NCBI GenBank assembly: GCA_016839655.1
Contig: JAEOTW010000291.1
Span: forward strand, 1 to 62,810
Direction of reading: 5' to 3'
Source: Promethearchaeota archaeon
GTDB lineage: Archaea; Asgardarchaeota; Lokiarchaeia; Sigynarchaeales; SOKP01
Length of the DNA: 62,810 nucleotides
The notes under the pieces are model-generated. The model saw nothing but the letters and a program-made list of their open reading frames with translations, was not told the origin of the DNA and did not search any database. Of the stretch, positions 27,625 through 36,432 are shown in pieces (position 1 is the stretch's first letter; each line of letters begins with the position of its first letter). A program made the position numbers and the translations under genes.

Positions 27625-28512
27625 TCAAATAAGTCCAATGAAGCTGAGAAAGACTTAAATGGACAAGATGCTGAAGCAAGTTATTATTATGCATTAAGTC
27701 ATGATATCCGGAGAAAAATAATAAAGATTATTGGAGAAAACGAATTTAGTACTTTTACTAAACTTAAAAAGGAACTTGGGGTAAGTACTGGAACAATATA
27801 TCATCATTTAGATACTCTATCAGAATTAGTAGAACAAAAACAAAATAAGAAGTATTATTTGAAAGAATTGGGAATTTATGCCTATAATTCTTTAAAAAAT
27901 AATGTTGAAACAATTAGGACACCAGATTTTGCACATAGGGAATTAAAATCTCCAATTTTACGTAAATTGCTGTGGATTACATCAAAAAGATTTATCCAAT
28001 TTGAAAAAAAGGATAAAAAATACTCAATCCTCATTTCAATAGCAATAGTCATTTTAGGAACCATTTTTTGTGCATTAAATGGTTTTTACTCATTCTTATT
28101 ATTTTTTATGGATATTAGTCAATATAATTTGAATTTATCTTTTCAGATATTAATCAGTTTAAGTTTTATGGTAAATTTTTTTATATATTTTATAATAATT
28201 GAATTGATTTCTCGATTTCTTTATAAAAAGAATGAAAGTGTCGTAGACTTTTTAGTTTCTTTTGCCATAATCCTATATCCTATGATTTTTTACCTTATTA
28301 TTCATTTAGTATTTAATTTTTTTGATTTATTAAGCTTAAGTCTATTCAATTTATTAGATAAGGTTCTACTAATTATTTTTCAGGTCTGGTCATTATGGTT
28401 ATTATCATATAGTTTATGCGTAAAAAAAGGATTAAAAATCGAAAGCAGTCTAATAATTTCACTTTTACTTCATTATGGAGGCTTTACTTTAATATTAGTT
28501 TTTTTGGTTTAA
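27622..28512 (+). CDS. ArsR-like helix-turn-helix regulator fused to a membrane domain
   Basis: About 296 residues from the ATT at 27622. The N-terminal winged helix is clear: YYYALSHDIRRKIIKIIGE (about 24-42), FTKLKKELGVSTGTIYHHLDTLSELV, then KKYYLKELG as the wing. Residues 100-296 hold about six membrane helices. An ATG/GTG/TTG-only start would be the TTG at 27859, which cuts the DNA-binding domain away, so the upstream start is needed. It is preceded by a four-helix membrane protein in the same run and overlaps the convergent ATP-grasp gene by 29 bases. It may be a membrane-bound transcription regulator reading an envelope signal. Confidence 0.65.
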   Translation: MSNKSNEAEKDLNGQDAEASYYYALSHDIRRKIIKIIGENEFSTFTKLKKELGVSTGTIYHHLDTLSELVEQKQNKKYYLKELGIYAYNSLKNNVETIRTPDFAHRELKSPILRKLLWITSKRFIQFEKKDKKYSILISIAIVILGTIFCALNGFYSFLLFFMDISQYNLNLSFQILISLSFMVNFFIYFIIIELISRFLYKKNESVVDFLVSFAIILYPMIFYLIIHLVFNFFDLLSLSLFNLLDKVLLIIFQVWSLWLLSYSLCVKKGLKIESSLIISLLLHYGGFTLILVFLV

Positions 28513-29791
28513 GGATAATAAAATTCAAATTCTCTATTGTCTGAATAATTTCATTTAGTCTTATTTTTGACGAATCTAAATCCTGCGTTTGAGTAGCAAC
28601 AAAACAGGAGAATTGATTATTTTCATTAAGCGAAATAGGAGGAGTAACAATTTCAGGAATATATTTAATTAATTCAGGTATCAAGTCATCATGCCTTAGA
28701 TTTTTTTTATCAATATTTTCATAGACAAAATCAATACGTGTGAAGTAAGAACATTTGTTATTCCCTATTTGAAATTCATTGATATTTTTAATCTTAGAAT
28801 TAAAAATTAGTTCAGCACAATTGAAATTAAGTATTTTTCTTAAACCTATATACGATGTGGTTAATCTAGGATTTATTTCAATAAAAACAGCAGAGTGGTT
28901 AATATCCTCTATGAAATCAATACCAAAGTAACCTTCAATTTTAAGATTATTTAATTTATTGATAATATATGATATCTGATTGAAAAGTTCTTTATGATTT
29001 TCTACAGGGGTATACCCTCCAAGATACTCAGATTCTTTATTCTTGATATCAATATTTTGAGCATTAATACTCAAAATTAATGGATTTATATGTAAATTTG
29101 GGGATCCTACCAAAGATATGCTTAAATTTCTTCCATGAATAAATTCTTGGAGAATATAATTCCTTTTTTTTTTAAAATCTGGAGGATATTCCATAAAGAA
29201 TTTTAGTATTTGAGATTTTTTTTCAAAATAGTGAACGGATTCCGCTCCAACTCCATCTTCAGGTTTAATAACAATAGGAGTTTTTAAATTTCTAAATTTC
29301 TGAACTATGAACTCTAGGTCTAAAGTTTTCTTTTTGTATGGTATTTTATAAGTCTTGGGAGTTAGAATTTCATTTTTTTTAAAGATTTTATAAGAAATGA
29401 TTTTTGATGTCCCATGTTTAATTCCTTTTAGATTTGTGCTTAAAATAATTTTGCCGTAACTTTTAATAATTTTTGTTAATTTATAAAGAATATTCGAAGT
29501 TTCGGGAGCGATAATAAACACATACTCACAAATCTTTATTAAATCCTTAAAATATTTTATATAATTCTCATTTTTTTGTATCTTTATTATATTATCAGCT
29601 TGGAGAAATTTGGATAGAAAGCTAATCCTATAATCTAGCATTGTATAAATCTCAAAATCTAATAAACTAAAGTCTTTAGTTATAGATCTTAACATGCCAA
29701 AGCCTTCACAAAGAAGGGAGGTGGGAATTGTAGTGTTTGAAAAACCACCACCAGAAACATATTCAAAAATTAATAATTTATTCTTATTCAA
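28484..29791 (-). CDS. ATP-grasp ligase, MfnD-like
   Basis: A 435-residue ATP-grasp enzyme. The N-terminal FEYVSGGGFSN (about 9-19) resembles the start of tyramine-glutamate ligase MfnD and related archaeal ligases. The ATP-grasp core has PIVIKPEDGVGAESVHYF (Lys and Gly loop), YILQEFIHGRNLSISLVG, and YFGIDFIEDINHSAVFIEINPRLTTSYIG, with the D, E and N metal ligands. It should form an amide bond between a carboxylate and an amine with ATP. In methanogens MfnD acts in methanofuran synthesis; that role is unproven here. The 3' end overlaps the convergent HTH gene by 29 bases. Confidence 0.75.
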   Translation of the reverse strand: MNKNKLLIFEYVSGGGFSNTTIPTSLLCEGFGMLRSITKDFSLLDFEIYTMLDYRISFLSKFLQADNIIKIQKNENYIKYFKDLIKICEYVFIIAPETSNILYKLTKIIKSYGKIILSTNLKGIKHGTSKIISYKIFKKNEILTPKTYKIPYKKKTLDLEFIVQKFRNLKTPIVIKPEDGVGAESVHYFEKKSQILKFFMEYPPDFKKKRNYILQEFIHGRNLSISLVGSPNLHINPLILSINAQNIDIKNKESEYLGGYTPVENHKELFNQISYIINKLNNLKIEGYFGIDFIEDINHSAVFIEINPRLTTSYIGLRKILNFNCAELIFNSKIKNINEFQIGNNKCSYFTRIDFVYENIDKKNLRHDDLIPELIKYIPEIVTPPISLNENNQFSCFVATQTQDLDSSKIRLNEIIQTIENLNFIILKPKKLILK

Positions 29792-29953
29792 TTTCTACTG
29801 AGATCTATTAATTTTTATTTAAAATTATTGAATATCATTGTGACTTATAATTCAAAATTCTCAAAGGATTTAAAATTTTCATCAAAAGATTTTAAAGGAA
29901 CTATAAAATAATGTTAAGTAACTAAAATTTATTGAAAAATTGCTGGTTCTGAT

Positions 29954-31183
29954 ATGATTTTTGATGAAGAAACCATGAGAAGAATAAGGTATCTTCACTT
30001 TAAAACTAAACATTTAGAAGATGCTTTAGAAAAAGAAGATGAACAATTTAGTCCGGATGATTTAAATTTAATATTGGAATATACTAAGATTCTAAATATA
30101 AATTATAAAAATGAAAATCACCAAGAAGTATTAAAGGAATTAGATATAACTCCAAATTTTTATGATCCTAAAGCAAATAAGGAAATAGAAATTCAAGACA
30201 TTATGTTTGAATGTTCACGTGCTTTATGGATTATGGCAAAAGCTTATTCCCAATTATCTGAAAAATATGAAGAGGAAGAAGAATGGGAAAATGCAATTAT
30301 ATCTATGACAGAATGTAGTAAAATTTATAAGACATCTGCTTATTTTAGTGCAGCTGTCGTACATCAAAAAGAAAAGGGAGAAATTCTTAGTTCTGAGAAC
30401 CTTGAGTTAAATTCAGAAGAATCAAGAATTATTGCTCAAAGTATTGCTGCATTGCGAGAAGAAACCAATAATAACATTTATTTTTCTTCAAAACTATATG
30501 CTGGTCTTAGTATGTTATCAAAGCGATTATTCTATTTGAAAAAGCATGAAGAAAAAAAGAAACAACAAATTAGAGCTCAATTTCATTATGATATGGGAAA
30601 GGCCTGCTTTCTTAAAGCTCGGGCTTCCTTAGAATCTTCAATCACAACAATTAATAAAGAGAAAGTCTCAAAATTGCAACAAAAAGCTTCATGGTATTTC
30701 CTAAAAGCTAGAGATATTTGGGAGGATATGTTAAATACTTTATCACTTTCAAGCGAAGAAAAAGAAAATGTCGAATTGAATTTATCTATTGTGAAAGATA
30801 ATCTAAAAGAAAACGATTTAGAGCAATTAGATTATGAAGAAATAAAAAAGATACAAGATCCCGAACCAATTATTATTATTCCAGAAAATTTAGCCCCTTT
30901 TGTTCCAAAAAGTATAATTTATCTAACCAAATTTGTACCAAAAGATCTGAATATCAAACGATTTAAGTCATACCAAAAAAAGAAATTAGAAGAAAAAATT
31001 CCCTATAGCAGAAAAGAGAAATTAATTGATCAAAAAGCCGGGGTTGTACGGACTATAAATGAATTGAAATTATTAAAAGAAAATAATGAAATTGAGATCG
31101 AAAAATTTGCTGACCTTATGGAGAAATATTCTACAAAATTAAAGATGATTGATTCCGCTATAGAGAAATTAGCTAAAAGATAA
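29954..31183 (+). CDS. Helical-repeat protein, possibly BRO1/TPR-like
   Basis: Not firmly recognised. The 409 residues are soluble and almost all helix. Residues 75-240 look like paired antiparallel helices (RALWIMAKAYSQLSEKYEEEEEWENAIISMTECSKIY, then IIAQSIAALREE and AQFHYDMGKACFLKARASLE). A segment rich in Pro follows (DPEPIIIIPENLAPFVPKS, about 298-317), and a coiled coil ends the protein. A helical solenoid followed by a Pro-containing hairpin before the C-terminus is reminiscent of the BRO1 domain of ESCRT-associated Alix, but similarity is weak by eye and a plain TPR-like protein is equally possible. Single gene. Confidence 0.5.
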   Translation: MIFDEETMRRIRYLHFKTKHLEDALEKEDEQFSPDDLNLILEYTKILNINYKNENHQEVLKELDITPNFYDPKANKEIEIQDIMFECSRALWIMAKAYSQLSEKYEEEEEWENAIISMTECSKIYKTSAYFSAAVVHQKEKGEILSSENLELNSEESRIIAQSIAALREETNNNIYFSSKLYAGLSMLSKRLFYLKKHEEKKKQQIRAQFHYDMGKACFLKARASLESSITTINKEKVSKLQQKASWYFLKARDIWEDMLNTLSLSSEEKENVELNLSIVKDNLKENDLEQLDYEEIKKIQDPEPIIIIPENLAPFVPKSIIYLTKFVPKDLNIKRFKSYQKKKLEEKIPYSRKEKLIDQKAGVVRTINELKLLKENNEIEIEKFADLMEKYSTKLKMIDSAIEKLAKR

Positions 31184-31233
31184 AAAAATAACAAATTACT
31201 ATTACATATTTTTATTTCATTTACCTATATAGG

Positions 31234-31713
31234 TTACTTTCCTGTTTTAATATATTTCTTACGATCAATTTCAATTTTAGTATCCCTTCGAGATTCTTCC
31301 TGGAAATTAATATCATAAACTTCTTTCAGCACAACACCAATCATGATTATTTCCATAAGGACAATAAGGCTTATCATTAAAGTTTCTAAATTATGTAAAT
31401 CTATAAATATTAGGATTGTAAATATAGAGACATGTGGGAGATAAATTAAAGTAACAATTCCTATATTTTTAATAAATCTAATTATATTTTTAGTTTCTAA
31501 TCTAAGAATTTTTTCCATCTTAATAACATTCCATAAATAATACATAGAAAAAAAAATATTCACTATACATAAGATAATTATAATAGTTGTTTCTTGAGTT
31601 TGAACTCCTGTATAAGGGTTTAATACAATTGAACCAATCAGAAGAGTTATTGAAAATATAAATATGATCAGAGATAGAGATAACACTCCATCATGGAACT
31701 CTTTAAAATCCAA
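31234..31713 (-). CDS. Four-helix membrane protein
   Basis: Unrecognised. The 159 residues form four hydrophobic segments: about 10-33, 42-62, 80-104 and 108-130. A charged cytoplasmic tail of about 25 residues ends in KKYIKTGK. There is no signature motif. It converges on the helical protein gene at 29954 and diverges from the IscU-like gene at 31822. Confidence 0.55.
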   Translation of the reverse strand: MDFKEFHDGVLSLSLIIFIFSITLLIGSIVLNPYTGVQTQETTIIIILCIVNIFFSMYYLWNVIKMEKILRLETKNIIRFIKNIGIVTLIYLPHVSIFTILIFIDLHNLETLMISLIVLMEIIMIGVVLKEVYDINFQEESRRDTKIEIDRKKYIKTGK

Positions 31714-31821
31714 TATTCTACCTCTATTTTATAAATATTATAAAATTTGAATCCATATTTAGAATATAATAAAGTATTAAGTTATTTTATATTCATTAAT
31801 TAATTTTAAAATGGATATTTT

Positions 31822-32259
31822 ATGCCGAATAACTTTGATGATTTTGTGAGGAACCTCCAAAAAGAAATAATTCAAAAAGAAATCAAGGATCATAGCAAGA
31901 AAATTGTGGAATTATGTCATAATCCTCAAAATTGGGGAAAACCTCCAAAAGAAGAAATAACAGTATCAGAAGAAAGACGAGAGGGCTTGAAAGATTATTT
32001 TTTAGGGTTGTACTTAAAAATTGAGAATGATGTAATAATCAAGGTTAATTTTATAACTGATGGATGTGGGGTTATGGTTGCTACAGCTTCTCAATTGACA
32101 ATATTAATCACAGGAAAGTCAATTGATTTTGCTAATAATTTGAAACCTGATTATTTAATTAATGCTCTAAATGGGATACCTCCTGATGAAATCCATTGTA
32201 TTAATCTAGCCCTCAAGACATTGAAAAATGCTATCAAAAAATATAATGACTTTAAATAA
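31822..32259 (+). CDS. IscU/NifU N-terminal-like protein lacking the first cysteine
   Basis: A 145-residue protein with the IscU/NifU scaffold fold. It has HNPQNWGKPP near residue 34, LKDYFLGLYLKIENDVIIKVNFITDGCGVMVATASQLTILITGK (about 55-98), and PPDEIHCINLALKTLKNAIKKY at the end. The second and third cysteines of the Fe-S scaffold are present (DGCG and IHC). The first, normally in a (N)xxCGD turn before the LYLKI strand, is absent. It may be a degenerate scaffold or Fe-S carrier. It is followed by a hydrolase 11 bases downstream, so probably one operon. Confidence 0.78.
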   Translation: MPNNFDDFVRNLQKEIIQKEIKDHSKKIVELCHNPQNWGKPPKEEITVSEERREGLKDYFLGLYLKIENDVIIKVNFITDGCGVMVATASQLTILITGKSIDFANNLKPDYLINALNGIPPDEIHCINLALKTLKNAIKKYNDFK

Positions 32260-32270
32260 TTAAGATAAAA

Positions 32271-33005
32271 ATGAAGAATTTGGAATTTGAAAATGTTGAT
32301 ATCCCTATAAAAACAGATAATATTATACTGAAAGGAACAATATATTATTCTTCAGAAACCCCAATAAAAGCTCCATGGGTTATAATTTTAGCGGGATTTC
32401 TGGCTCATCGGGGTAGTGATTTTGTTAAAGATTTTATTAGTAGATTTGTGAGAGAGAGATACTACGTTTTATCTTATGATTATCGAGGTCATGGAGAGAA
32501 TATAAACAATATTGATAAATTTGAACTCTATAAATTGACACCAAAAATATTTTCAGATATTTCTGGAGTTGTAAGTTGGGTTTTAGAGAATCAATCTAAT
32601 AGACTTTTAAAAGAAAATATTATCCTTTTTGGAAGAAGTTACGGTGGTGGTATTGTCTTAACATATGGTTTTATAGATGCAAGAGTAAAATGTTTAATAG
32701 CCCTTTGTGCTAGATATGACTATTCAACAGTCCAATTAAGAATTCCTGATGATCTTAAAATTAATATGTCAAAAGTAATAAGTCCAAAGTATTTTCTAAT
32801 AAATAACCCAAGAAACAATGAAAGAGTCCTTCTAGCACATTGTAAAGATGATAATAGAATTCCATTTAGCAATGTTCTTGAAATTAAGGAGCATCTAGGT
32901 TTAAGGGAAGAAAATGTGTTAATATTTGAAAATGGAGGTCATTCATTTGAGGGTCATAAAGATCATATATTTAACCGAATTATAGAATTCTTAAAAGAAA
33001 TATAA
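32271..33005 (+). CDS. Alpha/beta-hydrolase fold protein
   Basis: A 244-residue alpha/beta hydrolase. The nucleophile Ser is in the elbow FGRSYGGG (about 122-129), the Asp in LAHCKDDNRIPF (about 203), and the His in NGGHSFEGHKDH (about 224). The oxyanion region is ILAGFLAHRGSD. These make a complete catalytic triad for an esterase, lipase or peptidase. It lies between an IscU-like gene and PRPP synthetase on the same strand, but the products suggest no common pathway. Substrate unknown. Confidence 0.82.
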   Translation: MKNLEFENVDIPIKTDNIILKGTIYYSSETPIKAPWVIILAGFLAHRGSDFVKDFISRFVRERYYVLSYDYRGHGENINNIDKFELYKLTPKIFSDISGVVSWVLENQSNRLLKENIILFGRSYGGGIVLTYGFIDARVKCLIALCARYDYSTVQLRIPDDLKINMSKVISPKYFLINNPRNNERVLLAHCKDDNRIPFSNVLEIKEHLGLREENVLIFENGGHSFEGHKDHIFNRIIEFLKEI

Positions 33006-33056
33006 GAAAGGAAATAATAATTTATATATCAATTATCATATTAATTGGTGAGATTT

Positions 33057-33959
33057 TTGAAAAAAATAGTGATAGTAGGACCAGCATCACAAATCCTTGG
33101 AGTTAAAATAGCGCAAGAACTAGGCATTGAATCGATAAATACAGATATTAAAAAATTTCCCGACGGTGAAAATTATCTTAGAATAAATATAGAAGATGAG
33201 ACTATAATAGCTGGAAAGGAAGTAATTATAGTACAATCTACAGGGCCAAGTGCTAATGCTGATCAAAATGCTAGGCTAATGGAACTTTTTATGATGATCG
33301 ATTCAGTTAAACGTATGGGTGCTGCAAAAATTATTGCCGTTGTTCCCTATTTGGCTTATACACGACAAGACAAAATATTTAGACCAGGAGAAAGTCAATT
33401 TGCAAATACGATTATCGCTATGATCAATAATCTTGGGATTGATGAACTGTATTCAGTTGATGTTCATGCCCCAATTGTATTAAATGAGTGCACATGTAAA
33501 GCGATTAATATAGATTCTATGAAATTACTAGCTGATTATATTAAATCAAAAGAAGCTCAAAATATAGTAGTTGTAGCCCCAGATAAAGGTGCTGTTGAAA
33601 GATCTAACGCTTTTGCAAATTATTTTGGTGAAAATGTTTCTGTTGAAGTATTTGAAAAAATAAGAGACGTTAAAACGGGTGAGATAAAAATGAGTGGTGC
33701 TTTAAATCTTAAAAATAAAAATGTTGTTATTGCGGACGATATTATTTCCACAGGGGGTACAATGGCATCTGCAATTAAATTAGCAAAAGCCAGTGGTGCT
33801 GAGAAAGTTTTTGCGGTAGCAACTCATGCATTATTATTGGGACAGGCAAAATTTAGGATTATTAAAGCAGGTGCCGATGAAATTATTGGAACAGACTCAA
33901 TTGATAATGAAGTTTGTAAGGTTTCATTAGCTAAAATTATCGTTGATTACTTAAAATGA
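33057..33959 (+). CDS. prs: Ribose-phosphate pyrophosphokinase (PRPP synthetase)
   Basis: Makes PRPP from ribose 5-phosphate and ATP for nucleotide, His and Trp synthesis. The chosen start is TTG at 33057, five bases after GGTGA (33047-33051); the frame also has upstream TTG and GTG codons at 33045-33050, but GGTGA would then be inside the gene. Motifs include FPDGENYLRI, VQSTGPSANADQNARLMELFMMIDSVKRMGA, YLAYTRQDKIFRPGE, SVDVHAP, VVAPDKGAVERS, and the PRPP loop VVIADDIISTGGTMASA. The 300-residue length is normal for archaeal enzymes. Confidence 0.95.
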   Translation: MKKIVIVGPASQILGVKIAQELGIESINTDIKKFPDGENYLRINIEDETIIAGKEVIIVQSTGPSANADQNARLMELFMMIDSVKRMGAAKIIAVVPYLAYTRQDKIFRPGESQFANTIIAMINNLGIDELYSVDVHAPIVLNECTCKAINIDSMKLLADYIKSKEAQNIVVVAPDKGAVERSNAFANYFGENVSVEVFEKIRDVKTGEIKMSGALNLKNKNVVIADDIISTGGTMASAIKLAKASGAEKVFAVATHALLLGQAKFRIIKAGADEIIGTDSIDNEVCKVSLAKIIVDYLK

Positions 33960-33975
33960 GTATTAGGATAAAAAA

Positions 33976-34515
33976 TTAATCCTGAACAATTTCTAACACT
34001 GTATTTCTTGTTTTTTTCTTTAAATCCTCAATAGTAAAATCATTATGTATTATATAGTCCGCAATTTCTAGAACCTTATCAAGCCCAAATTTAATTTCTC
34101 TTTTATCTCGTTCTTTTAAATCATCAATACTCTTTGGATCATCACTTCGATTTCTTTCAAACAAGTGTTTAAATCTTTTTTCTTCGGTAACAACAATAGC
34201 TATAATTGGGAATTTCCAATATTTTCTAAAGACACTGACTTCAGAAAGAGACCTAACTCCATCAACAAAAATTATTTCTTCATTCTTTTTTTTAATTAAT
34301 TCTACACATCTTTCAGCGATTATGGCCGGTCCATTTTTTTCACGAAGTTCCTTAGCGATTTTTCCAATATTATTTCCGGAAGGATCTAAATTCCTTTTTT
34401 TAACTTCATTACGGACAACATCACCCATAGTCACAACAATCCCTAAATCTTCAATTGCTTCAATTGCAGTTGTTTTACCAGAGCCAGGAAGACCGCAAAT
34501 TGCTATTACTTTCAT
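33976..34515 (-). CDS. UPF0200-type P-loop kinase, dephospho-CoA kinase-like
   Basis: A 179-residue nucleoside/cofactor kinase-like protein. The Walker A loop is ICGLPGSGKTTAIEAI (5-20). MGDVVRNEVKKRNLD, FVDGVRSLSEVSVFRK and RFKHLFERNRSDDPKSIDDLKERDKRE (lid region) are typical of the archaeal UPF0200 group, which resembles dephospho-CoA kinase and adenylate kinase. True dephospho-CoA kinase in some archaea is an unrelated GTP-dependent enzyme, so the substrate remains open. Converges on prs. Confidence 0.8.
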   Translation of the reverse strand: MKVIAICGLPGSGKTTAIEAIEDLGIVVTMGDVVRNEVKKRNLDPSGNNIGKIAKELREKNGPAIIAERCVELIKKKNEEIIFVDGVRSLSEVSVFRKYWKFPIIAIVVTEEKRFKHLFERNRSDDPKSIDDLKERDKREIKFGLDKVLEIADYIIHNDFTIEDLKKKTRNTVLEIVQD

Positions 34516-34642
34516 TTTTAAATTAAATTTTCATTGAATATAATTTAAATATTTTAACTTTGTTTAAGTTCTATATAGATTAAGAAATATAAGAAATAAA
34601 TTTTATATAGTATCACATAACGTAGCATTTAATGCAAAAGTT

Positions 34643-35773
34643 ATGAAGGGAAAAAAAAAAATAGATCCTTTTAAAACTCCAGTACTTTTAACTGCAAAAG
34701 CATATGAAAGAATAGTAGGGTATGCTATAAGATACGCTAATGAGGATCAAAATCCGGAAAAATGGCGTGAAGTATATGGTATATTAGTAGGCTCTATTGA
34801 AGATAATGCAAAAGTCATAGTAAAAGACGCAATTCCAATGGTTGTAGGTAGTAGAGCAGGAGTGCAATTTGAAAATAAGCAGTACGTTGATATGTCTCAA
34901 ATTGACGCAACTGTCTATGAACGTTCAATTCAGGATGAAAAAAACGATTTTATAATAGGCTGGTTTCACACTCACCCAGGATTTGGGTTTTTTTATAGTC
35001 CAATCGATTGTATGACTCAATTAGGTTATCAGATCCCTAATCCTTACGCAGTAGGTTTAATTTTTGATCATTGCAAAAAAGAATCTGATTTACATTTTCT
35101 GGGAATCGCAGGTTTAAGATTAAAAGACCCTGAATTAGGCATTTCCTCATCCTATGATTTAATAGAAATGAAGTATGAGTTAGACGGAAAAAAAATGGTA
35201 CAGAGAATCGAATCTGTAATAAAGGATGTCAATAAGAATATTGAAAAAGTCTTGAAAGAAATTAAATATATCAATGAAGTACTTCGTAAAAAGGCGCTAG
35301 CTCAGTTACAAAGGAATTATGGCTTAATTTTAGTACCTAAGGAAGATATTGTTATTACTGACGATGAAAAAATGGCTGTAGACGATGAAAAGTTTTTATA
35401 TGAATGGGATCCTGAGTTTTTTAAAAAATCTTTCCGAATTCCTAAATTTAGAGAAAAAATAGAGAATTTAATTGCTTCGGCTTATGATGAATTAGACGGC
35501 CTATTCGAAAAAAATGATAAGGATAAATACAAGGTTAGAAGAGAAAAATTGATTAAAAAAATTGAAAATCTGTTAACAAAACCAAATGAATGGTATGATA
35601 AATTAATGGATGATTTTTCAAAACGAATTGATATTATTTTTCCATATTATTCTTTTTTAGATACTGATGAGAGAAAGGTTATTGAATACTTTGAAGAGAG
35701 AAGCTCTGAATATTTTAAGATTTTAGATGAATTAAATAATAGATCGAAATTAGATTTAAAAGGATTTGGATGA
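34643..35773 (+). CDS. Rpn11-like JAMM/MPN+ metalloprotease with helical tail
   Basis: A 376-residue protein with an intact JAMM zinc site: Glu43 (REVYGILVGS), His109 and His111 (GWFHTHPGFGFFYSPID), Ser119 and Asp122, that is H-x-H-x7-S-x2-D. GWFHTHPGFG is close to the GWYHSHPGFG of eukaryotic Rpn11, pointing to a deubiquitinase-type isopeptidase. Residues 185-376 are helical and charged, with coiled-coil potential (DVNKNIEKVLKEIKYINEVLRKK), and may hold a partner. In known Asgard ubiquitin clusters Rpn11 sits with ubiquitin, E1 and E2; none of those is next to this gene. It diverges from the P-loop kinase. Confidence 0.9.
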   Translation: MKGKKKIDPFKTPVLLTAKAYERIVGYAIRYANEDQNPEKWREVYGILVGSIEDNAKVIVKDAIPMVVGSRAGVQFENKQYVDMSQIDATVYERSIQDEKNDFIIGWFHTHPGFGFFYSPIDCMTQLGYQIPNPYAVGLIFDHCKKESDLHFLGIAGLRLKDPELGISSSYDLIEMKYELDGKKMVQRIESVIKDVNKNIEKVLKEIKYINEVLRKKALAQLQRNYGLILVPKEDIVITDDEKMAVDDEKFLYEWDPEFFKKSFRIPKFREKIENLIASAYDELDGLFEKNDKDKYKVRREKLIKKIENLLTKPNEWYDKLMDDFSKRIDIIFPYYSFLDTDERKVIEYFEERSSEYFKILDELNNRSKLDLKGFG

Positions 35774-35924
35774 TTTTATTTTGTTATGTAATTATCAAAC
35801 TTTAAAAAGATAAAAAGATATAATCAAATTAGAAACGTTAATTAAATTTTATATAATTAATACGATTATTAAGAAATAGCTTCTTTTTAATAAAAGTATA
35901 AAATTTTCACGGTTATTGATATTC

Positions 35925-36248
35925 ATGGTTCATGAAACTACAATTATAATAAGACATAGAAACGATAAGGAGAAATCTATTAAAGACGCGATTTTTGCAT
36001 TTTCTGGGGGGAGAAAGTCACTATTAATAAAGGGTGAAGGAGAAGAAATCAGTACTGCTGTAGAAGTAGCTGAAATTTTAAAAAGTCGTATGTATCCTAG
36101 ATTAGAAATTGCTAATGTGTCTTTGGGAAGTCGTCCCTACTTTGATAATAGAGCACGCAGATACCAGAATAGGAACAATAAAACCAATAAAAAAAAAGAT
36201 ATAGTTTCTAATATTGAAATTACTCTTCAAACTAAATCAATTACTTAA
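35925..36248 (+). CDS. albA: Alba-domain DNA/RNA-binding protein
   Basis: A 107-residue Alba-fold chromatin protein. After VHETTIIIRHRND the helix DAIFAFSGGRKSLLIKGEGEEISTAVEVAEILKSRM and the strand RLEIANVSLGSRPY match the Alba dimer fold, and NRARRYQNRNNKTNKKK is an Arg/Asn/Lys-rich tail that may add nucleic-acid contacts. The usual FVMKPPMNYV start is not conserved, so it is a divergent Alba. ATG at 35925 is preferred over the TTG at 35916. A 55-residue zinc-ribbon gene follows two bases later. Confidence 0.75.
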   Translation: MVHETTIIIRHRNDKEKSIKDAIFAFSGGRKSLLIKGEGEEISTAVEVAEILKSRMYPRLEIANVSLGSRPYFDNRARRYQNRNNKTNKKKDIVSNIEITLQTKSIT

Positions 36249-36250
36249 AC

Positions 36251-36418
36251 ATGGCAAATTTTGAACATTTAGGGCCATTATTAGAAGAGACCCGAACTGT
36301 AGCTGTATGTGTGATCTGTAATAATTTCATTTATAAACGAATTTATTACGATGAAAACTCAGAAAAAAAGAAAAAGACAGTCTTTGTCTGTAAGAATTGT
36401 TTAGATAACGGCAGGTAG
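36251..36418 (+). CDS. Small zinc-ribbon protein
   Basis: A 55-residue gene beginning with ATG two bases after the Alba stop and ending with TAG. It has two Cys pairs, VCVICNN (Cys20, Cys23) and VCKNC (Cys47, Cys50), separated by a charged stretch, which should bind one zinc. No family recognised. The tight spacing to the Alba gene implies co-translation and possibly a joint role with nucleic acids. Confidence 0.65.
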   Translation: MANFEHLGPLLEETRTVAVCVICNNFIYKRIYYDENSEKKKKTVFVCKNCLDNGR

Positions 36419-36432
36419 TTTTTTTTATATAA

